Source of the DNA: Acidobacteriota bacterium
GTDB lineage: Bacteria; Acidobacteriota; Terriglobia; Bryobacterales; Bryobacteraceae
Assembly: GCA_016213775.1 (NCBI GenBank)
Contig: JACQZR010000071.1
Coordinates: 1-40,175, forward strand
Reading direction: 5' to 3'
Length of the DNA stretch: 40,175 nt
Shown here: in pieces, positions 38,554 through 40,175 of the stretch
Position numbering within the stretch: the first letter of the stretch is position 1
Layout of the letters: each line of letters starts with the position of its first letter
Notes under the pieces: model-generated
Database searches by the model: none
Told to the model about the DNA's origin: nothing
Seen by the model: the letters and a program-made list of their open reading frames with translations, nothing else
Made by a program: the position numbers and the translations under genes

Positions 38554-40175
38554 TGAGTCGGCGGCTCGAACATCTGCGCCAGACAATTCAAGTGCGGCGT
38601 ACTCAGGGCCTTGCTGCCGCGACGGCTGAAGTTCTCAGCGGCGAGGGTAAACGGATGATGGATGAAATCCGGACCCTCTGCGCGCAGATTCAGCGCACTG
38701 AGACCTCTGCGCAAAATCAAGCTTCCCTCGAGGGAGAAGCGGCTGCGCGAGGGGTTCTTCTGGTGACCGTGGCGGGGTCGCTGGTGCTCCTATTCTTCCT
38801 CGCTGTCGGGCTGGGACCATTCGTAAGCGGCGACCATCAAACGGACCCGGGACGCTGGTTCGTGCGGTATGGAGCAGCGGTTCTGGCCACGATCGCGGCA
38901 GTACTGCTCCGAATGGCTTTGACTCCGCTCGTCGGGGCGACCGCGGTTCCGTTTATCACGTTTTTTCCGGCAGTCCTGATCGCTGCGTGGTTCGGCGGCT
39001 TCCGGCCCGCTGTGCTCAGCATCGTCCTGTCCACGCTGGCGGCGGACTACCTGTTTATTCCGCCAGTGAAATCGCTTGTGATGCCGAATGCCGGCGATCA
39101 GATCACCTTGTTGATCTTTGTCGTTGTCGGCTTTGGCATGGCCCTGTTAAGTGACGCGCAACGACGGGCAGTTGAGCGGGCCAAGCGGGCAGAGAATTCC
39201 GAACGCGTCGAGAGGCAGCGGTTTGAAACCACGCTCGCAAGCATTGGAGATGCGGTCATAGCCACGGATTCGCAAAGACGGGTGACCTTCGCCAACAAAG
39301 TGGCATTATCACTCGTGGGTTGGCCGGAGGACGAGATGCTCGCCAAACCGCTCGATGAGGTCTTTTGCATCGTGAACGAATACACTCGCGCAGCCGTGGA
39401 AAGCCCAGTTGCGAAGGTGTTGCGCGAGGGCGCCATCGTCGGCCTGGCAAATCACACGGTCCTCCTGGCGCGCGATGGAACGGAAGTCCCAATTGACGAC
39501 AGCGCCGCGCCGATCCGCGACGGGAGCGGAACCATTGCCGGTACGGTGCTGGTGTTTAGGGACATCACCGAACGGCGGCGTGCCGAACGGATCAGCCAGC
39601 GCCTGGCGTCCATCGTCGAGTCTTCTGAGGACGCGATCATCAGCAAAGACCTGTGTGGCATCGTCACCACGTGGAACCATGGCGCGGAGCACATGCTCGG
39701 CTATTCGGCGGCCGAAATGATCGGCCAGCCGATTTCGTTGCTGGCTCCTCCCGGCCATACGGACGAGATGCCGCGAATCCTGGAACGAATCAGCCGCGGC
39801 GAGTGCGTCGATCAGTTTCAAACCGTCCGGCGGACCAAGGGCGGGAACATCATCCATGCATCGGTTACTGTTTCGCCCGTGTACGATGCGGGCGGGCAGG
39901 TCACGGGCGCATCCAAGATCATCCGGGACATTACGGCTCAGGTCCGCGCGCAAGAGGAAGTAGCCGAGCACCGCGAGCGGCTCCGGGTCACGTTGAGCAG
40001 CATTGGTGACGCCGTAATGGCCACCGATACCAATGGTCGAGTCTCCTATCTGAATCCCGTTGCCGAGCAACTGACCGGCTGGACCTCAGCCGAGGCTTCA
40101 GGCCGGCCGCTGGAGGAGGTCTTCCGAATCGTAGATGAGGAATCGCGGAAGACGGCGGAGAATCCAGTCATCAAG
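38244..40175 (+). CDS. Membrane sensor histidine kinase with CHASE3, KdpD-type membrane block and several PAS domains (incomplete)
   Basis: 644 residues are visible; the gene runs off the right edge before any kinase core. The ATG at 38244 has GGAG seven bases upstream. A first membrane helix (1-15) is followed by a CHASE3 domain (about 20-165; LLDAETGQREFLLTGENRYL is its signature), a second helix (about 170-193), then four helices of a DUF4118/KdpD block (about 205-303; FFPAVLIAAWFGGFRPAVL). Three PAS domains follow: about 325-435 (LASIGDAVIATD), 445-560 (IVESSEDAIISKD) and from 575 (LSSIGDAVMATD). PAS 1 and 3 start almost alike, which suggests internal duplication. A histidine kinase end is expected from the domain set, but is not seen. 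A decayed copy of the first part lies 1.4 kb upstream. Confidence 0.9.
   Translation, partial: MLGIAGLVLMVIVGLSYREWAQYSRANTDAAQTREIVDSAERLLSGLLDAETGQREFLLTGENRYLGRYNQALQSVPSELAQLKGMLAARPAEADNAARLSDLVSRRLEHLRQTIQVRRTQGLAAATAEVLSGEGKRMMDEIRTLCAQIQRTETSAQNQASLEGEAAARGVLLVTVAGSLVLLFFLAVGLGPFVSGDHQTDPGRWFVRYGAAVLATIAAVLLRMALTPLVGATAVPFITFFPAVLIAAWFGGFRPAVLSIVLSTLAADYLFIPPVKSLVMPNAGDQITLLIFVVVGFGMALLSDAQRRAVERAKRAENSERVERQRFETTLASIGDAVIATDSQRRVTFANKVALSLVGWPEDEMLAKPLDEVFCIVNEYTRAAVESPVAKVLREGAIVGLANHTVLLARDGTEVPIDDSAAPIRDGSGTIAGTVLVFRDITERRRAERISQRLASIVESSEDAIISKDLCGIVTTWNHGAEHMLGYSAAEMIGQPISLLAPPGHTDEMPRILERISRGECVDQFQTVRRTKGGNIIHASVTVSPVYDAGGQVTGASKIIRDITAQVRAQEEVAEHRERLRVTLSSIGDAVMATDTNGRVSYLNPVAEQLTGWTSAEASGRPLEEVFRIVDEESRKTAENPVIK

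Noticed and set aside
1-40175. CRISPR array, tRNA, rRNA, integrase or transposase
   Set aside because: No regularly spaced direct repeats, cloverleaf-like segments or recognisable recombinase motifs were found by reading; a computed search could still find a short or divergent element.

Overview
The window looks like a chromosomal segment of an Acidobacteriota bacterium, probably of the Bryobacterales/Solibacter type. This is inference from gene content and G+C-rich codon use, not from a marker gene. The hints are an OmpR-type winged-helix regulator at the left edge, a PEP-CTERM protein, many secreted beta-propeller proteins, a Zn-ribbon Ser/Thr kinase, several toxin-antitoxin (TA) pairs, and palindromic repeats next to gene fragments. 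No rRNA, tRNA, CRISPR array, integrase or transposase was recognised.

Layout. 1-8.6 kb: a regulator fragment, then a plus-strand run of mostly metabolic genes: secreted protein, sugar-acid dehydratase (IlvD/Edd family), Asp-box propeller, HyuB-like protein, DUF1844 protein, PhnP-like metallo-hydrolase, ribF and the class I aldolase lacD. 8.6-11.9 kb: an accessory island with an orphan hicB, a Cys/His-repeat protein paired with a small two-helix membrane protein (candidate effector and immunity), a Phd/RelE pair, a broken second hicB and a DUF433/DUF5615 pair. 11.9-17.4 kb: uxaC and a sulfatase in one operon, a secreted GHL10-type glycosidase and a GT2 glycosyltransferase.

17.4-22.1 kb: a Septu-type defence pair (ptuA-ptuB, minus strand) divergent from a Phd/PIN pair, with a perfect palindrome between them; a membrane Ser/Thr kinase starts 3 bases after the PIN toxin. 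22.2-25.8 kb: a three-gene molybdoenzyme operon (four-cluster ferredoxin, Tat-exported catalytic subunit, TorD-like chaperone) behind a consensus-like sigma-54 promoter and ended by an intrinsic terminator. 25.8-26.7 kb: a UPF0175/DUF3368 pair with its own promoter/operator.

26.9-36.6 kb: two divergent transcription units, each headed by a PQQ-like propeller protein. The minus unit carries propeller, a catalytically degenerate SGNH protein and a methyltransferase. The plus unit carries propeller, cytochrome c-HhH fusion, YVTN-propeller lipoprotein, di-haem peroxidase lipoprotein and cupredoxin lipoprotein, and looks like an exported redox system of unknown substrate. 36.6-40.2 kb: a sensor kinase running off the right edge. 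A decayed copy of its promoter and 5' end lies 1.4 kb upstream, on the other side of a PEP-CTERM gene.

The strongest candidates for something undescribed are the Cys/His-repeat protein with its two-helix partner, the exported redox operon, and the sensor-kinase duplication in which only the dead copy keeps the ancestral start codon.
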